NCBI RefSeq assembly: GCF_011320225.1
Contig: NZ_JAAOEN010000007.1
Coordinates: forward strand, 119,243 to 183,242
DNA from: Phytoactinopolyspora limicola
GTDB lineage: Bacteria > Actinomycetota > Actinomycetes > Jiangellales > Jiangellaceae
Length of the DNA stretch: 64,000 nt
Reading direction: 5' to 3'
Part shown: positions 1 to 7,930 of the stretch, one piece after another
Position numbering within the stretch: the first letter of the stretch is position 1
How the letters are laid out: the number at the start of each line of letters is the position of its first letter
Notes under the pieces: model-generated
The model's database searches: none
Seen by the model: the letters and a program-made list of their open reading frames with translations, nothing else
What the model was told of the DNA's origin: nothing
Translations under genes and position numbers: made by a program

Positions 1-659
1 GCGGTGGAGCGGGCGATCCGGGTGCCGCGGCGGGCGACGAACACCGCCGTCGTCTTCGGGACCGGGAACGTCCGATCGCGCATCCGCTGATATCTCTGGA
101 TCGCGGCCATCGTCGTCGCGTGGAGTGGGACGAGCCGGGACTTGCCGAACTTGGTATCGGTGACCCGTGCCCATCCGCTGCCGTCACCGGCCTCGTCGTC
201 GGTGGCGATGTCGTCGTCGTTCAGGTTCCGGGCCTCGCTGATCCGCATCCCCGTCGCCGTCAGCAGCCCGAGGAGTGTCTGCCAGGACGCTGCACGGACT
301 CGTGGAGTCAGTGTCCCTGCCGCGACCAGCAGAGCATCGATCTGCCCACTGGTGAAGATCAGCGGGCGAGGACGATGAGCGCCGTAGGGTCGCCCGTCGA
401 GAACGGGAACCTCTGTCGCGGCGTCGAACCACGCGACGTGCTCAGCGAACTGGCGGACGTAGTTCAACCGTTCCAGCACCGTGCCGCGGGAGAACTGTGA
501 TGCCCACGCGGTCGCCAGATCACGGCGGATCGTGGGCTCGCCGGCCTCTTCCATCCAGCAGACGAATCCGTCCAGTGCCTTGCCCGTCGCGGTCAGCTTG
601 AACCCCAGCGCCCGCCTGGTCGCCAGGTAACCGTCCAGGAGGTCACGCAGCCCGCTCAT
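1..659 (-). CDS. Tyrosine recombinase, partial (runs off the window start)
   Basis: I translated this reading frame from the ATG at 659; it stays open to base 1 (about 219 residues) and its C-terminus lies outside the window. Residues 1-110 form an N-terminal SAM-like core-binding region. The catalytic domain starts with the TATGMRISEARNL motif, which carries the first catalytic Arg. The ATG overlaps the TGA of the upstream recombinase (656-658) as ATGA, so the two are translationally coupled. Tandem overlapping tyrosine recombinases are typical of recombinase-in-trio (RIT) or Tn554-like elements; a third gene would lie beyond the window. The remaining catalytic His and Tyr are not visible here. 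Confidence 0.85.
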   Translation of the reverse strand, partial: MSGLRDLLDGYLATRRALGFKLTATGKALDGFVCWMEEAGEPTIRRDLATAWASQFSRGTVLERLNYVRQFAEHVAWFDAATEVPVLDGRPYGAHRPRPLIFTSGQIDALLVAAGTLTPRVRAASWQTLLGLLTATGMRISEARNLNDDDIATDDEAGDGSGWARVTDTKFGKSRLVPLHATTMAAIQRYQRMRDRTFPVPKTTAVFVARRGTRIARST

Positions 660-1594
660 CGTGCCCACCTGCCCGACGCGGCAGCAGGCCACTCGGGGAC
701 GAGCTGGGTGAGCCGGTTCTTGTCGACCTTGGTGTAGATCGCGGTCGTGCGCGGATGCGCGTGTCGCAGCAGCCCCTGAACCTCCTGCAACGTCGCTCCG
801 GAGGCGAGCATCCCGGTCGCGAACGTGTGCCGCAGCCGATGCGGGCCGAACTTCTCCACCCCGGCTTTGATGCAGATCTGCCGGACGGTCCCGCAGACGC
901 CGTTGGAGCTCAGCGGCTGGACCGGATCGATCACCGTCCAGAACACCTCATCGCCGGCGACCCTGCCGCCGCGGCCGTGGAGCACATAGTCCTCCAGCGC
1001 CTGGCCGACCTCGTCGGGCAGCGGGAGTTCATCGACCCGGTCGCCTTTGCCCCGGATGCGCAGGCTTCCGGTGCGCCAGCCGATGTCATCAAGCCGCAAG
1101 CCTGCGATCTCGCATGCGCGCAGCCCGAGCCCGGTGAGCAGCAGCAGGATCGCCCGGTCGCGGAGCCCTTTCGCCGAACGCAGATCAAGCGTGTCGAACA
1201 GCGCCTCGATCGTGCCCGCCGGCACCGGGTCCGGGATCGACGAGAGCCGCCACGCCGCCGCATGCGGCACCACCCCCGACAAGTCCTGCCCCGTCCGCCC
1301 GGAGCGATGGCAGTACTGCAGGAACGAGCGCAGCATCACCAGCTGCTTGCCCAGCGTCGAAGCCTTCAACCCGCGCGCGGCTTCCAGGTTCACCCACTCG
1401 ATCACCGTCGCCGCCGCCAGCTTCCGCAGCGACTGATCGACCGGCGCGGGCAGCCACTCCACGAACCCCGCCACCCGGGCGGTGTATGCGGCTGCGGTGC
1501 GCTCCTGCGCCGACCGCTCCCGCAGTAGCCACCCCTCGAACTCGTCCAGCACGCCTCGCGCGTCGGCGCGGCGCTGATCACGATGAATCGCCAT
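656..1594 (-). CDS. Tyrosine recombinase, first gene of a tandem recombinase set
   Basis: 312 residues, complete. The N-terminal core-binding domain covers about 1-110. The catalytic domain shows GLGLRACEIAGL (Arg), PHRLRHTFATGM (HxLR), LLRHAHPRTT (His) and the nucleophile Tyr in IYTKVD near the C-terminus, so the protein looks active. The start is the ATG at 1594, preceded on the minus strand by a strong GAGGAGG ribosome site. Its stop overlaps the next recombinase start by four bases. It probably acts with its partner(s) to move the element; a 12-bp inverted repeat lies just upstream at 1676-1744. It is not the integrase that targets tRNA-Glu, which is at 14261-15628. Confidence 0.9.
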   Translation of the reverse strand: MAIHRDQRRADARGVLDEFEGWLLRERSAQERTAAAYTARVAGFVEWLPAPVDQSLRKLAAATVIEWVNLEAARGLKASTLGKQLVMLRSFLQYCHRSGRTGQDLSGVVPHAAAWRLSSIPDPVPAGTIEALFDTLDLRSAKGLRDRAILLLLTGLGLRACEIAGLRLDDIGWRTGSLRIRGKGDRVDELPLPDEVGQALEDYVLHGRGGRVAGDEVFWTVIDPVQPLSSNGVCGTVRQICIKAGVEKFGPHRLRHTFATGMLASGATLQEVQGLLRHAHPRTTAIYTKVDKNRLTQLVPEWPAAASGRWAR

Positions 1595-1675
1595 CTCGGT
1601 CCTCCTCGACCTGATGCTGGGCGATCCCAGCGACCGCCCAGTCAGATCAAGCGAACCCCGACGCGACCGCGCACG

Positions 1676-1744
1676 GTTATGTTGACCGGATCAACCGCTG
1701 ATCCCGGCCCGAGCAGGAGCGCACACGGAGCTGGTCAACATAAC
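1676..1744. repeat. 12-bp inverted repeat at the edge of the recombinase element
   Basis: GTTATGTTGACC at 1676-1687 is perfectly inverted as GGTCAACATAAC at 1733-1744, with 45 bp between. It lies between the recombinase start (1594) and the truncated hydroxylase gene, where the element boundary should fall. I infer an end or recombination site of the recombinase element. The other end is outside the window. Confidence 0.55.
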
Positions 1745-1930
1745 GATGAAGGCGACATACCATCGCCAGAGCCCTCCTGGAAACCGGCGGCGCCAGCCCT
1801 CCCTATCAGCCCGCGCCACACCCGCATCTGTGAAGAGCCGAATAGTGGCCGGAATCACGCCCCGGGCACCGTGGCAGGCCCCGAGCCGTGGTCGGTATCG
1901 AGATATCCAGGTTGGCCTGCGCGGAGAGCA

Positions 1931-2311
1931 ATGTACCCCAATGCTGTCGGCGATCGATACCCTAATCTCGCTCATCGGCTCTGGGTACTGCAGCTGCCGT
2001 CCGGTGTTGCCGACCTCAACAGCCCGGTCACCGCACCCGACGTACAGCGCTACATCCAGTCACCCGGCGTAGGCAGCATCGAACGCATCAAGCTGTCCCG
2101 GCTCGCCTGGGACATCAGCGGCTCAGAGTTTGCCGGTCGCCATCAGCAGTACGAGATCTTCTACGCCGGCGCTCCGTTCGTAGTAAGAGGCGTCTACACG
2201 TTCCACAACTTTGGCTATGACGAGCACGTCGCCAGGCTTGACGAGTTTTTAGCGACCTACGGTACCGACGCACAGCCGAATCGGACCGCGACTACTAGCC
2301 GGGAGGTATGA
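1931..2311 (+). pseudogene. C-terminal remnant of an HpaB-family flavin-dependent aromatic hydroxylase
   Basis: About 125 residues resemble the C-terminal end of 4-hydroxyphenylacetate 3-monooxygenase/4-nitrophenol hydroxylase oxygenase components (FADH2-dependent, normally about 480-520 residues). The diagnostic stretch is LSRLAWDISGSEFAGRHQ, followed by the YEIFYAGAPFVV segment. The first three quarters of the gene are missing and the break falls next to the recombinase element, so the insertion probably removed them. The upstream boundary is approximate. The stop (2309-2311) overlaps an upstream ATG of the cupin frame, so the remnants were one operon with the cupin and flavin reductase that follow. 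Confidence 0.7.
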
Positions 2312-2313
2312 GC

Positions 2314-2685
2314 ATGGCCAAGCCGGAGATCGAGTTCACTCCCACCTCGTCGGTGCCGTTCCGGCCGTGTGATCCACCGATAGACGGGCTCTCCGAGGCG
2401 GTCCTGGCGCGCAACGGCACCGACGGCACGATCACCCGCATACTGCGGTTCGAGCCGGGAACCGACACATCCCCAATCGGAACACTCACTCACGACTTCT
2501 GGGAGGAGGTGTACATCTTTGAGGGCTCATTCGTAGACCTTCGGCTCGGCCGCACCTTCCGGACCGGTGACTGGGCCACCCGCCCGCCTGGGATGGAGCA
2601 CGGTCCATGGTTCTCACCAGACGGAGCCAAGATGTTCGAGGTCAGGTACACCCAGCCGGCAGCAGACGGGGGAGATAGGCGATGA
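2314..2685 (+). CDS. Small cupin-domain protein
   Basis: About 123 residues. A single cupin barrel is suggested by the WEEVYIFEGSFVDL strand region (residues ~63-76), the GDWATRPPGMEHGPW motif (with the conserved Pro-Gly and His), and the final strand FEVRYTQ. The ATG at 2314 is preferred over the ATG at 2308 because GGGAGG at 2301-2306 is then correctly spaced. It sits between an HpaB-type oxygenase remnant and a flavin reductase, so it probably acted on a product of aromatic ring hydroxylation or ring opening; that role is inferred. Its stop overlaps the start of the next gene. It is the only intact gene of this operon. Confidence 0.75.
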   Translation: MAKPEIEFTPTSSVPFRPCDPPIDGLSEAVLARNGTDGTITRILRFEPGTDTSPIGTLTHDFWEEVYIFEGSFVDLRLGRTFRTGDWATRPPGMEHGPWFSPDGAKMFEVRYTQPAADGGDRR

Positions 2686-3202
2686 TGACCGACACCTTCA
2701 TCGAGCCAGACAGCGCCATCATGCGTCGGACCATGGGGCGCTTCCTGACCGGTGTCGCAGTGGTCACCGCCGCCCACGACGAAGCACTCGTGGGGATGAC
2801 GATCAACTCGCTCACCTCGATCAGTCTCGAACCGCCGATCCTCATGATCGCGCTGAACCAAAACACCCGAACCGGCGATGCTGTGCTGCACAGCGGGCAG
2901 TTCGCCATCTCCATCCTGGGCGCCAAACAAGAAGCGGTCGCGCGTCAGTTCGCGGTCCGAGGCGAACGCGGTTCGAGGCGGGCGAATTCGACACCACCAC
3001 CTGCGGCCTGCCGACCATCCGCGGAGCACTCTCCCAAGTCGAATGCCGCGTGCTCAAGCATGACAACATCGGGGATCACCAGGTCTTCTTCGGTCGAGTC
3101 ATGGGCTGCCGGGACCGCGACGGCGAAGGGCTCGCGTTCAACGCCGGCGCGTTCGGAGCCTTCCGCGATTTCCGCCACGACACGATGCCATGGACATTCT
3201 GA
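2682..3202 (+). pseudogene. Flavin reductase (HpaC-like) broken by a frameshift
   Basis: The N-terminal part (MRRTMGRFLTGVAVVTAAHD, then a GMTINSLTSISLEPP motif) is a clear FMN-binding split-barrel flavin reductase. At about 2975-2985 the frame breaks. The next frame continues with FEAGEFDTTTCGLPTIRGAL and ends in FRDFRHDTMPWTF, which is the expected C-terminus. The two halves join if one base was lost. This enzyme would supply reduced flavin to the HpaB oxygenase, whose remnant is two genes upstream. It is either real decay (likely, because both neighbours are also broken) or a sequencing indel. Confidence 0.75.
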
Positions 3203-3249
3203 CCTGCTCCCTCCTGGTGCCACGCCCGCCCTCCACCTCAGGGATCTCG

Positions 3250-3495
3250 ATGAGTCAAGAAGACCGATGCACCTATCCACTCGACGCGGCGCCACCGGTC
3301 GCCGACGATCCCACCCAGACCGCGTACACGCAACACATGGGATCGCGCCGCTAAACCGACGTCCAATACGCCATCCTGTCCGGATACCGCCCACTGCTAC
3401 TCGACCTCACGGTGCCTCAGACCGACAGCCGCCCGCCACTGGTGATCATCGTGCATGGAGGCGCCTGGCTAACCGGCAGCCACAAGCGGGCTCTG
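3250..3495 (+). pseudogene. Alpha/beta hydrolase N-terminal fragment with an in-frame stop
   Basis: From the ATG at 3250 one frame reads 34 residues to a TAA at 3352-3354, then continues as YAILSGYRPLLLDL and PPLVIIVHGGAWLTGSHK. The HGGAW motif is the oxyanion-hole motif of BD-FAE/carboxylesterase-type alpha/beta hydrolases. Similarity ends after about residue 80, well short of the nucleophile elbow and catalytic Asp/His, so the gene has lost its 3' two thirds as well as gaining a stop. It follows the aromatic hydroxylase remnants and belongs to the same decayed block. Confidence 0.6.
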
Positions 3496-3564
3496 GGGCT
3501 AGGCACCTCCGTCGGCCAGTTCATGACCTGGAACGGACTGAGCCGTGTTCAGGGGCCCAAGTCT

Positions 3565-3996
3565 TTAGGCGGTTTTGGCAGCGCCGACAGCTCGGTTTCC
3601 GAGCTGTCGCGCGACCATCCCAGCGCAGGACGGCGCGCAACGGATCACCCGTCGCCGTTCTGTATAGGGAGAAGTGGCAAGGTCGACACACAGGGCAGGT
3701 GCCCACCCGTCAAGGGTCATCAACCCCGGAGCGGCGGCGTGATCGCCACCGCCGATTCCTCGATCGGTCACCCCAACCCCGGGATGCGGCAAGGTCGTGA
3801 AGATCTCGATGGGAGTTGGCTCGAAGCTGACCTCGCGCAATGCGCCCATCAACTCTCTCCCGAACGCCATGTGCACCTCAGTGAGATGACGTCTCAGGCA
3901 GGTGACCGCCGAGATCGCGTCGTCGACGTTCAACTCGATGTCGCGGCGGCACGCCGGTGCCGGACATCGCGCAATAGTTTGCCTCGACTCCATCAA
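3565..3996 (-). CDS. Hypothetical protein with a zinc-finger-like N-terminus
   Basis: 143 residues, not recognised. The N-terminus contains a CxxxxC pair in RCPAPACRRD and, about 20 residues later, CLRRHLTEVHM with two histidines, a spacing that could form a small zinc-binding finger. The central part (FEPTPIEIFTTLPHPGVGV) looks like coding sequence, but the last third is Arg/Ala-rich and could be read-through of non-coding DNA. No strong ribosome site is visible. It lies alone between decayed genes and a small regulatory operon. This is a plausible but weak gene call. Confidence 0.35.
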   Translation of the reverse strand: MMESRQTIARCPAPACRRDIELNVDDAISAVTCLRRHLTEVHMAFGRELMGALREVSFEPTPIEIFTTLPHPGVGVTDRGIGGGDHAAAPGLMTLDGWAPALCVDLATSPYTERRRVIRCAPSCAGMVARQLGNRAVGAAKTA

Positions 3997-4260
3997 CCAA
4001 CTGTCGAACTTATTTTCTATTTTGTCACTTTGATCTCTAAACTCCCGCGCACACTGCCCGACACGGGCACATCAGCTACCACCCTTTGAGAGTGCGCCCC
4101 CGCTGCCCGATGGCCAGCATAGTGCGGCGCCATGTGCAGAGAGGAGCAGCGGCCCGACCTGCGGAACACCAGGCCCATCCACCCACGATTCCGTCCACCC
4201 GAGAACCCGATGCTGCGCTGCCACAGCAAGGACACAGGGTCGCGGAGGGCGAACGCTGAT
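3997..4260. other. Gap without a recognisable gene
   Basis: Several short frames exist on both strands, but none has a domain, a ribosome site or consistent codon use. The stretch 4005-4035 is unusually AT-rich for this window, which fits a promoter or a junction of foreign DNA. Confidence 0.4.
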
Positions 4261-4545
4261 CTAACCCGCCCAGGAGCCGTAGCGCCCCTTGGCATCCATG
4301 AGAAGTCCGGCGAGCCGTTCGGCCATTTCCCAGGACAGGATCGCCTTGCCGTACGGGCTGAATTGCCGTGCCGCCAGCGTGAGCACGCAGTACGGCCGCT
4401 TGGCGTCGGCTTCGGCGGTCACCGCGACCGCGAAGACGCTCGCGTTGCGGGCGAGCATGACCTCACCAATGTGGGCAGTATGCAGACCGCTGTGACCGGC
4501 CTGGTCGGAGAAGTCACACCACCGAGGACATCGTCGCTCGCGCAT
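4261..4545 (-). CDS. Small hypothetical protein, last gene of a three-gene operon
   Basis: 94 residues, not recognised. The middle (residues 25-60: HIGEVMLARNASVFAVAV, then a CVLTLAARQFSP stretch) has a beta-rich soluble look. The N-terminus has a Cys pair (RRCPRWCDF) and a His/Cys mix that could bind metal. Its ATG (4545) overlaps the TGA of the upstream GntR-type gene as ATGA, so it is translationally coupled. Small proteins of this kind, paired with a short winged-helix regulator, are common in actinomycete integrative elements; the function is unknown. Confidence 0.65.
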   Translation of the reverse strand: MRERRCPRWCDFSDQAGHSGLHTAHIGEVMLARNASVFAVAVTAEADAKRPYCVLTLAARQFSPYGKAILSWEMAERLAGLLMDAKGRYGSWAG

Positions 4546-4808
4546 CAGGACTCACCACCCAGACCAGCGACGACGAAGGTCCCTTTGGCCCGTAGCGTGA
4601 CCACCACACCACGTCGCCGCAGATCTTCGAGGGCGCGACGGACGGTGCCGATCGAGACACCCAACATCGAGGCAAGCGCACGCTCACCCGGCAACCTCGT
4701 CCCAGGTGCGAGGTTCTGGGCCTCAATCACCGACCCGAGGTGATCCGTGACCCGGCGGTGGACGTAACCAGGGGCGCCGTCATCGGGGTCGAACTCTTCC
4801 CACATCAT
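4545..4808 (-). CDS. Short GntR-type winged-helix DNA-binding protein
   Basis: 87 residues. Almost the whole protein is one GntR winged helix: VHRRVTDHLGSVIEAQNL (helix 1), PGTRLPGERALASMLGVS (recognition helix region), TVRRALEDLRRRGVV and the wing TLRAKGTFVV. It lacks the C-terminal effector domain of full-length GntR regulators. It overlaps both neighbours by ATGA junctions, so all three genes are one coupled operon. Mobile-element GntR proteins of this type usually repress transfer or replication genes. Here it probably controls its own operon or the divergent HTH gene at 5248; that target is inferred. Confidence 0.85.
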   Translation of the reverse strand: MMWEEFDPDDGAPGYVHRRVTDHLGSVIEAQNLAPGTRLPGERALASMLGVSIGTVRRALEDLRRRGVVVTLRAKGTFVVAGLGGES

Positions 4809-5041
4809 GCACCGCCCCGATCGGCCCCGTCGCTCTCGCCCCGCCTGCCGGACCGCGAACCCGCGCCACGACGGGCACGATCAGAGGTAGCTGCGATATC
4901 GGCGTTGCTGAGCAGCAAATCCAGGCACATGATCTCGCGCTGCAGATCCCACAAGGCCGACTGCACCTCAGCCTCGGCCTGAGCCACCCGGTCCACCTGG
5001 CGAGTCACAGCCCGATCTCCATCACCCGGCATGGCCACCAC
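4805..5041 (-). CDS. Small hypothetical helical protein, first gene of the operon
   Basis: About 78 residues, not recognised. The stretch AEVQSALWDLQREIMCLDLL is a heptad-like helix, followed by an Arg/Gly-rich tail. Its TGA overlaps the ATG of the GntR-type gene. The start is uncertain: two adjacent GTG codons (5041, 5038) and an ATG (5032) lie close together with no convincing ribosome site, and a stop at 5051-5053 bars anything further upstream. The promoter should lie in 5042-5247, shared with the divergent HTH gene. Confidence 0.55.
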   Translation of the reverse strand: MVAMPGDGDRAVTRQVDRVAQAEAEVQSALWDLQREIMCLDLLLSNADIAATSDRARRGAGSRSGRRGESDGADRGGA

Positions 5042-5140
5042 CCCGCATCGTCACCAGCGGGCCTTCGCCCTGCCCCAGGGCAGGCGTGATCGATAGGGTG
5101 TGTCCCATGGTTCTCAACCTCCAAGCAGGTTGGGTTCCTA

Positions 5141-5174
5141 GGTCTTGGGTGGCGTTGGCGCGCCGCCCAAGACC
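5141..5174. repeat. Inverted repeat in the divergent promoter region
   Basis: GGTCTTGGG at 5141-5149 is inverted as CCCAAGACC at 5166-5174. It lies between the leftward operon (start ~5041) and the rightward HTH gene (5248), 18 bp before a larger palindrome. It could be an operator or a terminator stem; no T-run follows on either strand. Confidence 0.45.
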
Positions 5175-5192
5175 GCCTAGTTGTCGCTCTTC

Positions 5193-5234
5193 AGTCTACA
5201 GCGGATTCGCTGCGCAGCAAATCCGCTGTAGACT
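5193..5234. promoter_or_regulatory. 42-bp near-perfect palindrome upstream of HTH gene (operator candidate)
   Basis: The arm AGTCTACAGCGGATTCGCTG (5193-5212) is repeated in inverse up to 5234, with one mismatch over 21 pairs. It ends 13 bp before the GTG start of the HTH protein at 5248. Length, symmetry and position fit an operator for that protein or for the divergent GntR protein. A role as a recombination or replication site is also possible. Confidence 0.6.
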
Positions 5235-5247
5235 AGCGTTATCTGCC

Positions 5248-5436
5248 GTGGCGGAGCAGGAGCTATGGGATACCAAGGCCGTGGCTGAGTATCTGGGAGT
5301 GACCGCTTCAACAGTTCGGGCCTATGTCGCCCGAAATGAGATGCCAGCCCCGGACATGAGGCTTGCTGGTGGTTGGGTCTGGCACGCCTCCACGATCCGT
5401 GAGTGGCACGAAAACCGGCCAAGCCAACGCGGCTAG
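5248..5436 (+). CDS. Small HTH DNA-binding protein (MerR/excisionase-like), copy 1
   Basis: 62 residues from the GTG at 5248, where the conserved sequence begins. A single helix-turn-helix is visible: LWDTKAVAEYLGVTASTVRA, followed by YVARNEMPAPDM and a wing ending in WVWHASTIREWHENRPSQR. This is the AlpA/excisionase type of HTH_17 fold. It is a paralogue of the protein at 11649-11864, with which it shares the WD-x-x-x-VAE-x-LGVT core and the RPSQR tail. Each copy is divergent from a leftward operon. It probably regulates the element (excision or operon control) through the palindrome just upstream. Confidence 0.75.
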   Translation: MAEQELWDTKAVAEYLGVTASTVRAYVARNEMPAPDMRLAGGWVWHASTIREWHENRPSQRG

Positions 5437-5541
5437 ATTCAGCGTAACCGAGGCAACTGCACAACATTGAACCTCGCGGTACGCGAGCTGGTCATGTCGG
5501 CGCGATCTAGTGCATTGGAGCGCGGTCTCCGCTTCAGCTTC

Positions 5542-6540
5542 TCATGGCTCCAGGTTGTGTTCAGCGAACCAGTGTTCCGGATCCAGGGTCGCTCCGTCGT
5601 GGCGAATGGTCAGATGTAAGTGCGGTCCTGTAGATAAGCCTTCGTTGCCGACGGTGCCGATTTGCTGTCCGGCATCGACGGTTCCGCGGCGGGCGACGGT
5701 GGTAGACGCCATGTGCCCATACTCGCTGGTGTGACCGTCTCCGTGGTCGATCTCGACCAGATGTGGTCCGGCCCATGGCCGGAATCCGACGAATGTGACC
5801 TTGCCTGCGGCGATGGCTAGGATAGGAGTACCGGCGGATGCGGCGAAGTCGAGCCCGTCGTGCAGTTTCCACTCGCCGGTGATCGGGTGTTCCCGGTAGC
5901 CGTACCGGTCGGTTATTCGGTAGCTCCCCTTCGCGATGGGCAACGACGCAGCACAAGTGGCGCCGTCTCCGGCCAGCTCGGCCACCCAGGCGCGTGCGTC
6001 GTCTTCCCAGTCGGCATAGCGATCGGGATAGGCGCTGCGTTGAACGGCCTGGGCGGCTTGCCCAACGGTCATCTGTTCCCAGCCGGGGATGTCGAGCAGT
6101 CCGGGCGGTTCGCTTGCTGCTCCTTGAGAGTTTGGCCCGTCGGGGCCGCCGAAGAATGCTGCCGATGCGTAGGAGACGTTCATCAGTTCGCTGGGTGTCC
6201 CCCAACCAGTTGATGGGCGTTGCTGGAACACACCGAGGGAGTCCCGGTCGCCATAAGGAAGGTTCCTCAGTCGGGTCTCGACCGCCCCGGCGGCCAACGC
6301 AACGACCAGGCCCCGATGCGGAACGCTGGCGGTTTCGCCTGCCCTGATGACGGTTCGTGCTATCCCCGTTTGCTCCGCGTCGAGTTCGCTGCTGGTGGAT
6401 GCTGCACAGAACGTTCCGTGGCCATCGTCGCCGGTGTCGTCGTTGCCTGCGTCGCCGAGCACGACAGAGATGCCGAACGTGGCGGTGAGTAGGAAGGCGA
6501 GTGAGATGAATGCGAGCCCACCGATTGTCTTGCCTAGCAT
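5542..6540 (-). CDS. Membrane-anchored lytic-transglycosylase-like/M23 peptidase
   Basis: 332 residues. An N-terminal membrane segment (residues ~7-28) is followed by a lysozyme-like region with the actinobacterial hallmark GVFQQRPSTGWGTPSEL (~100-116). A C-terminal M23 LytM peptidase follows, with HDGLDFAASAGTPI (zinc His and Asp) and GPHLHLTIRH (HxH). Both parts cut peptidoglycan. Such fusions open the wall for conjugative machines in Gram-positive elements, so I infer a transfer or envelope role. The ATG directly abuts the TAA of the upstream gene (6541). It is the last gene of the long leftward operon. No coupling protein or VirB4-type ATPase is visible in the window, so conjugation is unproven. 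Confidence 0.85.
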   Translation of the reverse strand: MLGKTIGGLAFISLAFLLTATFGISVVLGDAGNDDTGDDGHGTFCAASTSSELDAEQTGIARTVIRAGETASVPHRGLVVALAAGAVETRLRNLPYGDRDSLGVFQQRPSTGWGTPSELMNVSYASAAFFGGPDGPNSQGAASEPPGLLDIPGWEQMTVGQAAQAVQRSAYPDRYADWEDDARAWVAELAGDGATCAASLPIAKGSYRITDRYGYREHPITGEWKLHDGLDFAASAGTPILAIAAGKVTFVGFRPWAGPHLVEIDHGDGHTSEYGHMASTTVARRGTVDAGQQIGTVGNEGLSTGPHLHLTIRHDGATLDPEHWFAEHNLEP

Positions 6541-7224
6541 TTATGGTTGCCGATCAAGGACCCGTAGGAGTCGGCATCCGGACCACTCGGCCGCGCAACC
6601 GATCAGCATCTCCAGCGACGGTCGAATAAGTTGAGTCTGAGCGCTGCCGTCGCCGCCGGTGTAGTGCATCGTCTGCGTGCCGGTGACAAGGACCATCGTG
6701 GTGATGACGCCAGCGCGCGTCAGGGCAGGGTCGAGTTCGACCTCCTCGGCGCCAATGGGTTCACGCACATCGAACACAGCCCATTGCTCGTGCGCAGCCA
6801 GGCGACCCCAGACCTCCGGCTCCGGTATGAGCTCGACGATCCCAGCGAGTGCAGGATCCTCGGCGAACGCGGCCCAAGCCGTGTCCGCATCCACGGCATC
6901 GGCGCCGATGCTCACCGCCCACAGGGCGTCGACGTAGTGCTCGCGATCCTCGCGATAGTCAATTCCGAAGACGACTTCACCAATCCAACGGCCCAGCTCA
7001 CGCGGATCACCCGTCACCGGTGCGTCGAGCAGCATCCCCGCTGGCGACCGGCCGGCTGACATGCTCGCGTGGGATCGGACGCTGCCCGTAGGTGAGGCCA
7101 CGCCGCCATCTCGCGTGTTCTCGTCAGACCGATCGTTGTCATCGGTCATGCTCATCAGCGCGAGGACGGCGCCACCTGCAAGGAGCCCGCAGCCGATGAT
7201 CACGATCCATGTCTTGCCGAGCAC
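6541..7224 (-). CDS. Membrane-anchored hypothetical protein
   Basis: 227 residues from the GTG at 7222-7224, which follows a GGAGG site at good spacing; longer starts would put that site inside the gene. Residues 1-24 (LGKTWIVIIGCGLLAGGAVL) form a membrane anchor that begins with the same LGKT as the M23 gene downstream. The rest is an external, acidic domain with FGIDYREDREHYVDALWAVS, then a beta-rich C-terminus and two Cys near the end. The fold (anchor plus an NTF2-like or VirB8-like domain) would suit a secretion-channel component, but I cannot prove that. It joins the M23 gene without a gap. Confidence 0.7.
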   Translation of the reverse strand: MLGKTWIVIIGCGLLAGGAVLALMSMTDDNDRSDENTRDGGVASPTGSVRSHASMSAGRSPAGMLLDAPVTGDPRELGRWIGEVVFGIDYREDREHYVDALWAVSIGADAVDADTAWAAFAEDPALAGIVELIPEPEVWGRLAAHEQWAVFDVREPIGAEEVELDPALTRAGVITTMVLVTGTQTMHYTGGDGSAQTQLIRPSLEMLIGCAAEWSGCRLLRVLDRQP

Positions 7225-7273
7225 GATGTCAACCTCCCCCTCCGTCGTGGGTGCGGAGTTTTGGATAACCGGT

Positions 7274-7930
7274 TCACACGGCCGGGCCAACGAGGCGGGT
7301 TGCAGACGTCCTAGGTGTTGTGGTCCGCGAAGTTGGCGCTTGGCCACGGGCCATCAGGGCTACCGTCACGAGCTTTGTGCGGGCCGCTTGGTCGTAGGTG
7401 AGCTCTCCACGATCGACGGCGTCCACAACGCGCAGCCCGACGGCATCGACGTCGCGGCCTACGCTTGCGGCGACTGGGCGGAGGATCGAATCGTCGTGGC
7501 GGACGGGGCAGAGATCCCAACCGAGCTGGTAGAGGTGGTACAAGCCGTTGGGGCCTGGCTGTAGATGGAACGACCCGAACGCGGTGCGTGTCTCACCGCC
7601 CACGTCTGCTGGCTCGATGACGAACTGGGAGTCGACCCGGACCCGCTCGCCTTCCCAGCTGAGATGGTCCAGCGCCGGGAACGCTTCGCCGGCAGGAGTC
7701 GGGAAGCTGTCGCGCTGCACCACGCTGCGCGCGATGTCGTGTAGTTGCGCCTGCCGCGCGACGATCTCAGCCATCACGCTGCGAGTGACCGCAGGAACGG
7801 CTTCCCGGCCGGAGCCATAGACATGCCACGTCCAGGTCGCGACTTCGTAGGCGGTCAAGTATCCACCGCCTCGGTTCTTGGCGGCCCAGACATGTTCCCA
7901 AGGCCCTGACACAAATCGTGGATTGTTCAT
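7274..7930 (-). CDS. Hypothetical protein of the mobile-element operon
   Basis: 218 residues, not recognised. It has no membrane segment. The sequence starts MNNPRFVSGPWEHVWAAKNR, continues with a mixed alpha/beta region and ends in a Thr/Arg-rich tail that may be poorly structured. Its ATG (7930) overlaps the TGA of the upstream beta-propeller gene (7927), so the two are translated together. About 50 bp separate it from the next gene. It is probably cytoplasmic and works with its operon partners; no function is assigned. Confidence 0.7.
   Translation of the reverse strand: MNNPRFVSGPWEHVWAAKNRGGGYLTAYEVATWTWHVYGSGREAVPAVTRSVMAEIVARQAQLHDIARSVVQRDSFPTPAGEAFPALDHLSWEGERVRVDSQFVIEPADVGGETRTAFGSFHLQPGPNGLYHLYQLGWDLCPVRHDDSILRPVAASVGRDVDAVGLRVVDAVDRGELTYDQAARTKLVTVALMARGQAPTSRTTTPRTSATRLVGPAV

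Noticed and set aside
755..1528. Long rightward open frame opposite the recombinase
   Set aside because: It is antisense to a complete recombinase with all catalytic residues; its translation is Arg/Pro-rich without any domain.
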